64,000 bases of DNA from Methylobacterium mesophilicum. Lineage in GTDB: Bacteria; Pseudomonadota; Alphaproteobacteria; Rhizobiales; Beijerinckiaceae. The position numbers and the translations under genes were made by a program. The notes under the pieces are model-generated. The model did not search any database. It was not told the origin of the DNA and saw nothing but the letters and a program-made list of their open reading frames with translations. How positions within the stretch are numbered: the first letter of the stretch is position 1; every line of letters starts with the position of its first letter. Shown piece after piece: positions 53,511 to 63,666 of the stretch. The DNA lies in NCBI RefSeq assembly GCF_022179445.1, contig NZ_BPQU01000002.1, positions 124,001 to 188,000 of the forward strand, read 5' to 3'.

Positions 53511-55706
53511 TCACGCGCCCTTCATGCCGGAGAGGTCGAGGGGCAGGGCGCGCAGGCGCTGCCCGGTGGCGGAGAACACCGCGTTGGCGATGGCCGGCGC
53601 CAGCACGGGGACGCCCGGCTCGCCGATGCCGGTGGGCGCGGCCTGGCTCGGCACGATATGCACCGCGACCTGCGGCATCTCGCTCATGCGGGTCGGCGCG
53701 TAGGCGTCGAAATTGTGCTCCTGCACCTGACCGTCCTTCAGGGTGATGCGGTTGCGCAGCACCGCCGACAGCGCGAAGCCGACCGCGCCCTCGACCTGGG
53801 CGCGGATCACGTCCGGGTTGACCGGGATTCCGACATCCACCGCCGCCACGATCCGGTTCACCCGGATCCCGGAATCCTGGGCGGTGACGTCGGCCACCAT
53901 GGCGACGTAGGAACCGAAGGATTCGTGGACCGCCACCCCGAGGCCGCGGCCCTTCTCCTGCGCCTTGTCCGACCAGCCGGCCTTGTCGGCGGCGAGCTTC
54001 AGCACGGCGGAGAGCCGCGGCGCCTGCGTCAGCAGCGACAGCCGGTAGGCCACCGGATCGACATTCGCGGCGTGGGCCAGCTCGTCGATCATCACCTCCA
54101 TCACGTGCGCCGTGTGGGTGTGGCCGACCGAGCGCCACCACAGGACCGGCACGCCCTCGCGGCCGTTATGGATGCCGAAGCGGTAGGCCGGCAGCGCGTA
54201 GGGCGTGTCGGAGGCGCCCTCGACGGTGGTCGAGTCGATCCCGTTCTTGACGATCATCGCCTCGAAGGGCGAGCCGATCATGATCGACTTACCGACCATG
54301 ACGTGGTCCCAGCCGACCACCGCGCCCTTGGCGTCGATGCCGGCCCGGACCTTGTGCAGCACGGTCGGGCGGTAATAGCCGCCGGCCATGTCGTCCTCGC
54401 GGGTCCAGACCAGATGGACGGGGGCCTTCTCGCCGGCGGCCTTGAGCACGGTGGCGGCTTCCGCGAGGTAGTCGGCGGTGGGCGTCGCCCGGCGACCGAA
54501 GGACCCGCCGGCCCAGTTGCTGTGGAGCCGGACCCGGTCGGGGGTCACCCCGAGGATCGCCGCCATGGTCGCCTGCTCCACGGTCTGGAACTGGAAGCCG
54601 GCATAGACGTCGTAGCCGCCGTCGGCCGCCCGCTCGATCGTGGCGTTCAGGGGCTCCATCGCGGCATGGGCGAGGTACGGGAAGGTGAACTCGGCCTCGA
54701 TCACCTGGGCGGCGCCCTTCAACGCGGCCTGCGGGTCGCCGCGCTCGGAGGCGGTGAGGCCGGGGCCCTTGGCGCGCTCCCGGTACTCGGCCAGGATCGC
54801 GTCCGACGAGCGGGTCTCGGCGGTGCTGTCGTCCCAGGCGACGGTGAGCGCCTCGCGGCCCTTCATGGCCGCCCAGGTGTCCCGGGCGATCACCGCCACG
54901 CCGGTGGGGACCTGGACCACGTCGAGCACGCCGGCGACCTTCCGGGCGGCGGCGGCGTCGAAGCTCTTCACGGTGGCGCCGAAGCGCGGGGCGCGGGCCA
55001 CCACGGCGGTGACCTGGTTCGGGCGGCGGATGTCGAGGGAGTAGACCGCCGAGCCGTTGGTCTTGGCCACGGAATCGAGGCGCGGCACCGTCCGGCCGAT
55101 CAGCGTCCACTCGCTCGGGTCCTTGAGCCGCGGCTCGGACGGGACCGGCAGGGAGGCGGCCGAGGCCGCGAGTTCGCCGAACCGGGCCTGCCGGCCCGAG
55201 GGCTCGTGGCGGACCACGCCCTCGGCCACCGTGATCTGCGCCACCGGGACCTTCCAGCGGAAGGCCGCCTCGGCCATCAGCATCTCCCGGGCGGCGGCCC
55301 CGGCCTTGCGCAGCTGGAACCAGGAATTGGCCACCGCGGTGGAGCCGCCGGTGCCCTGGATCGGGCCCATCAGGCTGTTGTTGTAGAGCGTGGCGTCCGC
55401 GGGCGCGAACTCGGTGCGGACCGTCTTCCAGTCGGCGCCGAGCTCGTCGGCCAGGATCGTGGCCAGCCCGGTGGTGTTGCCCTGGCCCATGTCGAGGTGC
55501 TTGATCACCACCGTGACGGTGTCGTCCGGGGCGATCCGCACGAAGGCGTTGGGCTGGGCCTTGACGCTCGCGAGGTCCGGGCCGGCGGCGGCCCGGGCGG
55601 GTTTGGCGTCCAGCCGGAAGGCGACCACGATGGCGCCGGCGCCGGCCAGGAGGCCGCGGCGGCTGGGACGGACGGGGGATGCGTTCGGTCGACGGGCGTT
55701 CAGCAT
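53511..55706 (-). CDS. Molybdenum hydroxylase large subunit, isoquinoline 1-oxidoreductase beta-like
   Basis: The 731-residue molybdopterin-binding protein of the xanthine dehydrogenase family has a Tat-like signal (SRRGLLAGAGAIVVAF, about residues 15-30), so it is probably periplasmic. The PAFVRIAPDDTVTVVIKHLDMGQGNTTGLATILADELGADW and GGSFGRRATPTADYLAEAA segments are typical, and the catalytic Glu lies in GIGEPGVP near the C-terminus. The small [2Fe-2S] subunit gene precedes it, so the two form an operon. The substrate (N-heterocycle or aldehyde) is unknown; a cytochrome c partner is not adjacent. Confidence 0.9.
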   Translation of the reverse strand: MLNARRPNASPVRPSRRGLLAGAGAIVVAFRLDAKPARAAAGPDLASVKAQPNAFVRIAPDDTVTVVIKHLDMGQGNTTGLATILADELGADWKTVRTEFAPADATLYNNSLMGPIQGTGGSTAVANSWFQLRKAGAAAREMLMAEAAFRWKVPVAQITVAEGVVRHEPSGRQARFGELAASAASLPVPSEPRLKDPSEWTLIGRTVPRLDSVAKTNGSAVYSLDIRRPNQVTAVVARAPRFGATVKSFDAAAARKVAGVLDVVQVPTGVAVIARDTWAAMKGREALTVAWDDSTAETRSSDAILAEYRERAKGPGLTASERGDPQAALKGAAQVIEAEFTFPYLAHAAMEPLNATIERAADGGYDVYAGFQFQTVEQATMAAILGVTPDRVRLHSNWAGGSFGRRATPTADYLAEAATVLKAAGEKAPVHLVWTREDDMAGGYYRPTVLHKVRAGIDAKGAVVGWDHVMVGKSIMIGSPFEAMIVKNGIDSTTVEGASDTPYALPAYRFGIHNGREGVPVLWWRSVGHTHTAHVMEVMIDELAHAANVDPVAYRLSLLTQAPRLSAVLKLAADKAGWSDKAQEKGRGLGVAVHESFGSYVAMVADVTAQDSGIRVNRIVAAVDVGIPVNPDVIRAQVEGAVGFALSAVLRNRITLKDGQVQEHNFDAYAPTRMSEMPQVAVHIVPSQAAPTGIGEPGVPVLAPAIANAVFSATGQRLRALPLDLSGMKGA

Positions 55707-55777
55707 GGCGGCGATGCTCCGGTCAGGACCGCGGGGAGGGGCAGAGGGGGCTGCAGGGGGGCTGCAGGGGGGGGTCT

Positions 55778-56233
55778 TCAGGCGAGGTCGCGCGCGGCCT
55801 CGTGGATCGCGGCGCGGATGCGCTGGTAGGTGCCGCAGCGGCAGATGTTGCCGTCCATGGCGCCGTCGATGTCCGCGTCGGAGGGCTTGGCGTTGCCGGA
55901 CAGGAGCCCGATCGCCGACATGATCTGTCCGGACTGGCAGTAGCCGCACTGCACGACGTCGAGCTTGCGCCACGCGGCCTGGACGGCCTCGGCCACGCGG
56001 CCGGACACGCCCTCGATGGTGGTCACCTGGGCGGTGCCGACATCGCCGACCTTGGTCTGGCAGGAGCGCACCGGCTGCCCGTCGAGGTGGACCGTGCAGG
56101 CGCCGCACTGGGCGATGCCGCAGCCGTACTTGGTGCCGGTGGCGTCGAGGCGGTCGCGCAGCACCCAGAGCAGGGGCATGTCCGGGTCGGCGTCGACCGT
56201 GTGGGTGACGCCGTTGACGGTGAGCTTCGGCAT
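55778..56233 (-). CDS. [2Fe-2S] subunit of the molybdenum hydroxylase
   Basis: The 151-residue protein carries two [2Fe-2S] clusters: plant-type cysteines [22 protein letters not shown] and the second domain [12 protein letters not shown]...[13 protein letters not shown]. It passes electrons from the molybdenum subunit encoded downstream, 71 bases away. The start MPKLTVNG fits the family. It has no signal peptide and would be co-exported with the Tat-signal-bearing large subunit. Confidence 0.92.
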   Translation of the reverse strand: MPKLTVNGVTHTVDADPDMPLLWVLRDRLDATGTKYGCGIAQCGACTVHLDGQPVRSCQTKVGDVGTAQVTTIEGVSGRVAEAVQAAWRKLDVVQCGYCQSGQIMSAIGLLSGNAKPSDADIDGAMDGNICRCGTYQRIRAAIHEAARDLA

Positions 56234-56513
56234 GGTCGGCGGCCCTCGATCGACACGCGGGATCCGGGCGCGCGCCGGATCGCGGCGCTTCGGCCCCGCC
56301 ACGCGGGTCGTTTACCGTAACCGGCCCCGCCAGGCCAACGATGTGTGGCGTCGCACGTCGATCCGGCCGGCGGATCCCCATGGCGCGGACGCCGATACGT
56401 AAGATGCGACCGATGCCGGCAGCCGCTTCTTAAGACATCCGCCCCATCCTGGCGCCGTCGCCCCCCTGCCCAGCTGCCTCGCCGCCGCGTTCGAGCCGAG
56501 TTTCAACAATCCC

Positions 56514-58049
<1,536 letters not shown>

Positions 58050-58051
58050 AC

Positions 58052-58190
58052 CAAGGGGTTCCCGAAGGGCTGAGCCCTTCGGTGGGGGTTCGGGGGCGGA
58101 GCCCCCGATCATCGGGCGAAGCCCGACACCAGGGCTCCGCCCCCGAACCCGCAAGAGGTCTCGGACCTTTCGAAACCGGGACCTTACGGG
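58052..58190. repeat. Methylobacterium-type intergenic repeat, copy 4 (fullest)
   Basis: The fullest copy, between the convergent kinase and EVE genes. It has stems CGAAGGGCTGAGCCCTTCG, GGGGGCGGAGCCCCC and CGGGCGAAGCCCG, and ends with AGGTCTCGGACCTTTCGAAACC. Copies 1-3 and 5 share these units in order. Placed at convergent gene ends, it may terminate transcription on both strands. Confidence 0.75.
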
Positions 58191-58600
58191 GTCTCGGCCA
58201 CGGCGCGGATGCGGTCCCACTCGGCCTCGGTGACCGGCTGCACCGACAGGCGCGAGTTGTTCACCAGCACCATGTCGGCCAGCGCCGGATCGGCCTTGAT
58301 CGCGTCCAGCGTCACCGGCCGGGGCAGCGCCGCGACGGCCTTCAGGTCGACCATGCCGAACCGGCCGGTCTCGTCGGTGTGGTCGGGGTAGTAGGGTCGG
58401 ATCACCTCGACGATGCCGACCACCGCCTTGCCCTCGTTCGAGTGGTAGAAGAAGCCCCGCTCGCCGACCTGCATGGCCATCAGGTGCTTCTTGGCGAGGT
58501 GGTTGCGCACGCCGTTCCAGTGGGTGCCGACCGCGCCGGCCGCGACCTGCTGGTCCCACGACCAGGTCGCGGGCTCGGATTTGAACAGCCAGTACGCCAT
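58184..58600 (-). CDS. EVE-domain protein
   Basis: The 138-residue protein has the EVE fold (PUA-like): MAYWLFKSEPATWSWDQQ, THWNGVRNHLAKKHLMAMQVGERGFFYHSNEGKAVVGIVEVI, and ending with LSVQPVTEAEWDRI. EVE proteins bind modified nucleic acids or RNA. The start at 58600 fits. It overlaps the end of the intergenic repeat. It is 91 bases upstream, on the same strand, of the MFS gene stop. Confidence 0.9.
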   Translation of the reverse strand: MAYWLFKSEPATWSWDQQVAAGAVGTHWNGVRNHLAKKHLMAMQVGERGFFYHSNEGKAVVGIVEVIRPYYPDHTDETGRFGMVDLKAVAALPRPVTLDAIKADPALADMVLVNNSRLSVQPVTEAEWDRIRAVAETP

Positions 58601-58691
58601 CACGCCGTCTCTCGCGGGGCCGCCCCGTCGCGGCGACACGGCCCCCATAGCGCAGCTGTCCCCGGCGCGGACAGGCCCCTCCGGCCCCGGC

Positions 58692-60242
58692 TCACCGCCC
58701 GTTGCGGCCGAGCACGAGCCGGCTGGCCCCCGCGAAGGCCCAGGCGCAGAGCCCGCCATACAGCATGACCCCGTCGAAGCCCCGGACCAGCGCCTGCCGG
58801 GCGATCGATGCCGTCACGTCGCCGGCGTCGGCCAGCGCCGGATTGCCGGCCGCCACCGTCTCCGCGAGGGTGTCGAGCGCCGCCCCCTGCGCCAGCGGGG
58901 CGAGACCCGCCCGGACGCCCTGGAGCAGGAGGAAGCCCATCAGGGCGATGTTGACGGCCAGGGCGATCATCCGCGCGCTCATGTCCATGCCCGCGGCCAT
59001 CCCGGCGCGCTCCGGCGGCAGGGCGCCCGTGGCGGTGTTGGTGACGGGGGTGTTGGTGAGGCCGAGCCCGGTGCCGGCCAGGAGGCAGCCGGGCAGCAGC
59101 GTCAGCCAGCCCGCCTGCGCGCCGGTGGCGGCCGCGCGCATCAGCAGGAAGCCGGCGCCGATGGTGAACAGGCCGAGCGGGATGACCACGCCAGGGCCGT
59201 GGCGCAGGAGCAGGCGCTCCGCCAGGGGCGGCACCACGAGGGTCGGCAGCGTGTAGGCCAGGAGCGCGAGGCCCGCGGTCACGCCGTCGTAGCCCAGCAC
59301 CGTCTGGAAATAGATCGGCAGGTAGATCACGAACGGCCAGAAGCTGAAGTTCATCGCGCTCGATCCGAGCAGGGCGCCCGCGAAGCGACGGTTCCGGAAG
59401 GCCGCGACGTCGAACATCGGCCGCGCCACCCGGGTCTCGACCACGACGAACGCCCCGAGGCTCGCGGCGCCGGCGAGCGCCAGCAGGCTCGCGGGGTCGT
59501 CCCCGTGAAGCGGCTGCCCGCGGGTGATCAGGTAGACCAAGCTGAACACCGCGAACGACAGCGTCGCGATGCCGGCGACGTCGACGCGCCGGGCGTGCGG
59601 ATCGGAGGATTCGACGACGCCGGCCCGGGCCAGACCCAGGGTGACGACCGCCAGCAGGACGTGGACCAGGAACACCCAGGCCCAGCTCAGGGCCGCGACC
59701 GTGACGCCGCCGACCAGCGGGCCGAAGCCCAGGCCGAACCCGAACACGATCCCCCACCAGGCATAGGCCTTTCCGCGCTCGGCGCCGTCACGGAACTGGT
59801 GGGACAGCAAAGCGGTCTGGCAGGCCAGCATGGCGGCGGCGCTCGCCCCCTGGAGGACCCGGGCCGCGATCAGCATCGGGGCGCTCGGCGCCAGCCCGCA
59901 GACCAGGGAGGCCGCCCCGAACGCCGCCACGCCGATCAGGAACACGCGCCTGCGGCCGAACCGGTCGGCCAGGGTCCCCATCGCCATCAGGCAGGTGGTC
60001 ATGGCCACCGTGTAGGCGTTCATGATCCATTGAAGCTGCCGGAAATCGGCCCCGAGGACGCGTTCCAGGGTCGGCAGGATCGCCGGGATGCTGGAGATCT
60101 CCAGCCCCAGCATGAGGGCGGACAGGCAGATCGCGGCGAGCGCCAGGGTATTCCCGGTCCTGCGATCGACGGGAACCAGACCCGGATCGGCCCCACGCAG
60201 GGATCCGGACAGATCTTCGAGGTCACCAAACTTGCTCGTCAT
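58692..60242 (-). CDS. MFS drug exporter of the DHA2 type
   Basis: The 516-residue protein has about 14 membrane helices and the family motifs RQLQWIMNAYTVAMTTCLMAMGTLADRFGRRRVFLIG and GLGFGPLVGGVTVAALSWAWVFLVHVLLAVVTL. It should export hydrophobic compounds by proton exchange. The start MTSKFGDLE is preceded by a divergent LysR gene, which probably controls it. The substrate cannot be predicted. Confidence 0.9.
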   Translation of the reverse strand: MTSKFGDLEDLSGSLRGADPGLVPVDRRTGNTLALAAICLSALMLGLEISSIPAILPTLERVLGADFRQLQWIMNAYTVAMTTCLMAMGTLADRFGRRRVFLIGVAAFGAASLVCGLAPSAPMLIAARVLQGASAAAMLACQTALLSHQFRDGAERGKAYAWWGIVFGFGLGFGPLVGGVTVAALSWAWVFLVHVLLAVVTLGLARAGVVESSDPHARRVDVAGIATLSFAVFSLVYLITRGQPLHGDDPASLLALAGAASLGAFVVVETRVARPMFDVAAFRNRRFAGALLGSSAMNFSFWPFVIYLPIYFQTVLGYDGVTAGLALLAYTLPTLVVPPLAERLLLRHGPGVVIPLGLFTIGAGFLLMRAAATGAQAGWLTLLPGCLLAGTGLGLTNTPVTNTATGALPPERAGMAAGMDMSARMIALAVNIALMGFLLLQGVRAGLAPLAQGAALDTLAETVAAGNPALADAGDVTASIARQALVRGFDGVMLYGGLCAWAFAGASRLVLGRNGR

Positions 60243-60323
60243 GGATCGGCACCTTCGTGGGCGACACGCGGACGCGGCGAGCTTCGCGCGTGCTTGATCA
60301 CAACACAATCGAATGGCACTCTA

Positions 60324-60340
60324 TTTCAGTGATGACGAAA
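60324..60340. promoter_or_regulatory. Candidate LysR binding site next to its start codon
   Basis: TTTC-AGTGATGAC-GAAA is an inverted repeat with a 9-base spacer. It ends 4 bases before the regulator start, in the divergent gap with the MFS gene. It could repress the regulator. The assignment is weak. Confidence 0.3.
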
Positions 60341-60344
60341 CTGG

Positions 60345-61202
60345 ATGGTGCCGGTGCTGACCCTGGACGTCGACGCGGTCCGGACCTTCGTGACGGTGGC
60401 GGACCACCGGAGCTTCACCCGGGCCGCCGAGGCGCTCGGGGTGACGCAGGGCGCCGTCAGCGTGAAGCTGCGGCGGCTGGAGGACAGGCTCGGCCAGCGG
60501 CTGATCGAGCGCACGCCCCGCCAGGTCCGGCTCTCGGCGCAGGGCGAGATCTTCATCGGTGCGGCGCGGGCGTTCCTGGCCGCGCATGAGCGCGCGGTCG
60601 CGGGCCTCACCGAACCGCGCCGCCGCTTCCGGCTGGGGATCGCCGCCCACGTCATGGGACCGGAGGTGCCGGGGCTGCTCGCCCGGCTGAAATCCCTCGA
60701 TCCCGCTCTGGCGATCGAGGTGCTGCTCGACAACGCCCGCCCCCTACTGGACGGGTTCGAGGCCGGCACGCTGGACGCGGTGATCATCCGCAGCGACGAC
60801 GACCGGCGCGACGGCGACATCCTCGGGCCGGAGCTTTTCGGCTGGTTCGCGGCCCCGCATTTCGAGCACCGGGCCGGCGAGCCGTTGCGCCTGGCCGCGA
60901 CGTCGCCCTGCTGCTCCGTGCGGGACGTCGCCATCCAGTTGCTGGACCGGGCCGGGATTCCCTGGACGGAGGTGTTCGTCGGCGGCACCGCGGCGATCAG
61001 CGCGGCCCTGTCGGCCGGCCTGGCGGTCTCGGCCTTCCCGCGCCGGCTCGCCCCGGCCGACGTGATCGATGTCGGCGACGCGCTGAGGCTCCCGCCGATC
61101 CCCTCGCTCGCCCTGGTGCTGCACTCGTCCCTGACCGATCCGCGCAGCAAGGACGCGCTCCGGGCGATCACGGCGGCATTCCGGGAGCACCGGAGGGGTT
61201 AG
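60345..61202 (+). CDS. LysR-family transcriptional regulator
   Basis: The 285-residue regulator has an N-terminal HTH (FVTVADHRSFTRAAEALGVTQGAVSVKLRRLEDRLGQRLIERTPRQVRLS) and a shorter effector domain. It is divergent from the MFS exporter, which is the probable target. The effector domain is somewhat shorter and has a Cys pair (TSPCCSV) that may sense redox or thiol-reactive compounds, but that is speculation. Confidence 0.88.
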   Translation: MVPVLTLDVDAVRTFVTVADHRSFTRAAEALGVTQGAVSVKLRRLEDRLGQRLIERTPRQVRLSAQGEIFIGAARAFLAAHERAVAGLTEPRRRFRLGIAAHVMGPEVPGLLARLKSLDPALAIEVLLDNARPLLDGFEAGTLDAVIIRSDDDRRDGDILGPELFGWFAAPHFEHRAGEPLRLAATSPCCSVRDVAIQLLDRAGIPWTEVFVGGTAAISAALSAGLAVSAFPRRLAPADVIDVGDALRLPPIPSLALVLHSSLTDPRSKDALRAITAAFREHRRG

Positions 61203-61517
61203 CAGCCCGATCGTGTCGTCCGGGGTGCAGTGCGCGCCTCACCGGCTCCAGGGAACGCCGGACCCTGCCTTGGATCCGCAAAAGGTCTCGGACCCAACCC
61301 TTTCACGGTGATTGCAGGAGCATTCGGTATTGGACTGTTCCGCTTGGCCAGTGCCCCCTGGTCTTTGCAAAGGCCGTTCCGAAAACGGCCTCGATATCTC
61401 GGGGCTGCGAAAGCGCAGATCGGCCCCCCTCGGTTCAGGTCGCCGCGCTCACCGCGAGCGGCGGCACGGTCTTGCGCGGCGACCGCACCGCATTTCACCC
61501 CAGAACGAGCGTTGAAG
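61203..61517. other. Intergenic region with a partial repeat (copy 5)
   Basis: The first part (about 61258-61300) contains CCGCAAAAGGTCTCGGACCC, matching the tail of the intergenic repeat family. The remaining 220 bases show nothing recognisable. Two plus-strand frames here are not protein-like. Confidence 0.5.
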
Positions 61518-61976
61518 TCAGACCGTAAGCGCCGATTGTACTTGGTAGAGCACGCCGATCACGGTGGTCACGTCAATGCCGGTTCTGTTGCTTTCCCCGT
61601 GCGCGATCTTGTTCCGGTACCCATAGTATCGCATTGCGAGCGCCCACTCGCTCCCCCTTCCAGCCTGCTTGTCGAGCAACAGTGACAGTCGGTCCTCAAA
61701 TCTTGTTTTATCTAAATTATAATTGTAAAACTTTCGGCGCTCGGACCAATCAGTATGCGCCTGGCCAGCCGTGATCATCGCTACAAACTTCGCGTTGATC
61801 TCATTTTCGAGCTGGCCCCATAGCAACACAAAATACGCATTGTCGTTGAAACGCCGGTAATCTTGGAGGATCGCTTGGCGCGGGAGGTTGCTGTCATTGA
61901 GCGCACTGTTTAGTTCGCCCAACAGATAATTTTCGGTCTCTGTGTAGGCTGCGAGAATTTGCGGCACCAAATTCAT
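61518..61976 (-). CDS. HEPN-like protein of a two-gene module
   Basis: The 152-residue helical protein has an R-x4-H motif, RNKIAH (Arg121 to His126), in the position and context (YYGYRNKIAHGESN) typical of HEPN RNase domains. The N-terminal half, with a possible polar helix (FVLLWGQLENEINAKFVAM), also fits the HEPN fold. Codons such as TTA, AGA and AAA are used much more than in neighbours and GC is lower, so recent acquisition is likely. It overlaps the upstream gene by four bases (ATGA). A toxin or defence RNase role is inference. Confidence 0.65.
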   Translation of the reverse strand: MNLVPQILAAYTETENYLLGELNSALNDSNLPRQAILQDYRRFNDNAYFVLLWGQLENEINAKFVAMITAGQAHTDWSERRKFYNYNLDKTRFEDRLSLLLDKQAGRGSEWALAMRYYGYRNKIAHGESNRTGIDVTTVIGVLYQVQSALTV

Positions 61977-62410
61977 TGCAGCGCGGCGAGCCAAGAGGAT
62001 TGATTCAAAGTTTCTGTGTCCCGACGGGATCCCGGATCGGAGATGCGCCACCCCGAACCCGCGCTCGGGGGAACCCCCGTGATCAGGTAACGCCGCGACT
62101 TGGTGAGCAGATCGAGCCGGCCGTCTCCGCCGATGATCCACAGCCCGTACGGTATGATCTTGGCCTTCCAGCTAGAAGCGTCGTCGATATTGAGAACGGG
62201 AAGTTCAATGGGATCGATGCCGTAATTTTTCATCATTTCCTCGTGCATCGTAAGATGCTGCGAGGTATCCCATTTGTATTCAGTCGGGGACCAGTCCTTT
62301 AATTGGCGATAAAGCGCATTGATACGATCTCGCCATTCGCCCACCCGCGCTTGGGCGGTGACGAAGCCGATCTCTTCGGTATCTTCGATCAGGGCCGTGT
62401 AGGACGACAT
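61973..62410 (-). CDS. Unknown partner of the HEPN-like protein
   Basis: The 145-residue protein MSSYTALIEDTEEIGFVTAQ... has a helical N-terminal half (WRDRINALYRQLKDWSPTEYKWDTSQHLTMHEEMMKNYG) and a beta-rich second half (AKIIPYGLWIIGGDGRLDLLTKSRRYLITG). It was not recognised as any family. It is first in the unit and coupled to the HEPN gene by ATGA overlap, and shares the lower GC. It could be the neutralising or sensing partner. The start at 62410 is the first ATG after the GC-rich upstream shadow. Confidence 0.6.
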   Translation of the reverse strand: MSSYTALIEDTEEIGFVTAQARVGEWRDRINALYRQLKDWSPTEYKWDTSQHLTMHEEMMKNYGIDPIELPVLNIDDASSWKAKIIPYGLWIIGGDGRLDLLTKSRRYLITGVPPSAGSGWRISDPGSRRDTETLNQSSWLAALQ

Positions 62411-62673
62411 GATGGGTACTCGGTCATCGCGATCGTCGAATGATGCCGTTAATGGCCTCCGAAGTCGAGGAACGCGTACCGCTGCGTTTCCGGCCCACTC
62501 CCCCGGCCGCGCCACCCACAGGTCGCCCCGCGGCTGCTCGATCGCTGTTACTGCAGCCCGAGGGTGCTTGTGCGCACCAAGCCCAAGCCTGCCCCCCCGG
62601 CGACGCATAAGCCCGGGTGACAGGGTCGGACTGAAAGCGGCGACCCCACGGTCAAGCTACGTAAACTCAGATC

Positions 62674-63666
62674 CTAATCCATCTCGCCGCGCAGCGGCCG
62701 GGCCAGCAGGCCGGCGATCACGTCCTCGACGCCGGCCCGGCCCGTCACGATCGCCGCGACGGCCTGGGCCACCGGCATGTCGATCGACCGGGCCGCCGCC
62801 AGGCCGGCCAGGGCCGCGGCCGTGAAGGCGCCCTCGGCGAGCTTGCCGCCCGAGGCCGCCTCCGGGCTCGCCCCGGCGCCGAGGCGCTGGCCGAAGGCGA
62901 AGTTGCGCGATTGCGGCGAGGAGGCGGTGAGCACGAGGTCGCCGAGGCCCGAGAGGCCCATCAGGGTCTCGGGCCGGCCCCCGAAGGCCCGGGCGAAGCG
63001 CATCAGTTCGGCGAAGGCGCGGGCGATCAGGGCCGCCCGGGCGCTCTCGCCCAGCCCGCGGCCGGCCACGATCCCGCAGGCGATGGCCAGGACGTTCTTG
63101 CCGGCGCCCCCGATCTCGACGCCGCGCACGTCGTCGGTGTGGTAGAGCCGGAAGCTCGGCCCCGAGAGCAGGGCACTCAACGACGCGGCGAGCCCGGGAT
63201 CCGTCGCCGCCAGGGTGACGGCCGTGGGCAGGCCGCGGGCGACGTCGGCCGCGAAGCTCGGGCCGGACAGGACCGCCACCGGCGTTCCCGGGGGCAGGAC
63301 CGCTTCGGCCACCGCACTCAAAAAACTGTCGCTGCCGCGCTCGATGCCCTTGGCGCAGAGGATCACCGGCCCGGCCGAGGCGAGGGGGGCGCGCAGGGCT
63401 TCCAGCACGCCACGCACGGTCTGGGCGGGCACGACCAGCAGGGTCGCCCGGGCGCCCGCGAGTTTTTCGGAGAGCGCTGTGGCGTGGATGCCAGCTTGGA
63501 GCGGCACGCCCGGCAGGTAGCGCGGGTTTTCCCGCTCGGCGTCGAGCCTGGCGGCGGCTTCCGGGTCGCGCAGCCAGAGGGTCACGGGATGCCCGGCGGC
63601 CGTGGCCGCGTTGGCCAGCGCCGTGCCCCAGGCACCGCCGCCGACGACGTTGATGGGTGCGCTCAT
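62674..63666 (-). CDS. gpsA: Glycerol-3-phosphate dehydrogenase [NAD(P)+]
   Basis: The 330-residue enzyme makes sn-glycerol 3-phosphate for phospholipid synthesis. The Rossmann motif is INVVGGGAWGTALANAA, followed by VILCAKGIERGSDSFLSAV, VAVLSGPSFAADVARGLPTAVTLA, GVEIGGAGKNVLAIACGIVAGRGLGESARAALIARAFAEL (catalytic Lys region) and ETLMGLSGLGDLVLTASSPQSRNFAFG. It overlaps the stop of the upstream acetyltransferase by four bases. Confidence 0.95.
   Translation of the reverse strand: MSAPINVVGGGAWGTALANAATAAGHPVTLWLRDPEAAARLDAERENPRYLPGVPLQAGIHATALSEKLAGARATLLVVPAQTVRGVLEALRAPLASAGPVILCAKGIERGSDSFLSAVAEAVLPPGTPVAVLSGPSFAADVARGLPTAVTLAATDPGLAASLSALLSGPSFRLYHTDDVRGVEIGGAGKNVLAIACGIVAGRGLGESARAALIARAFAELMRFARAFGGRPETLMGLSGLGDLVLTASSPQSRNFAFGQRLGAGASPEAASGGKLAEGAFTAAALAGLAAARSIDMPVAQAVAAIVTGRAGVEDVIAGLLARPLRGEMD

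Noticed and set aside
52830..55829. A plus-strand open frame of about 1000 codons opposite the molybdoenzyme and glycosylase genes
   Set aside because: It is antisense to real genes with clear domains and has the composition of a shadow frame.
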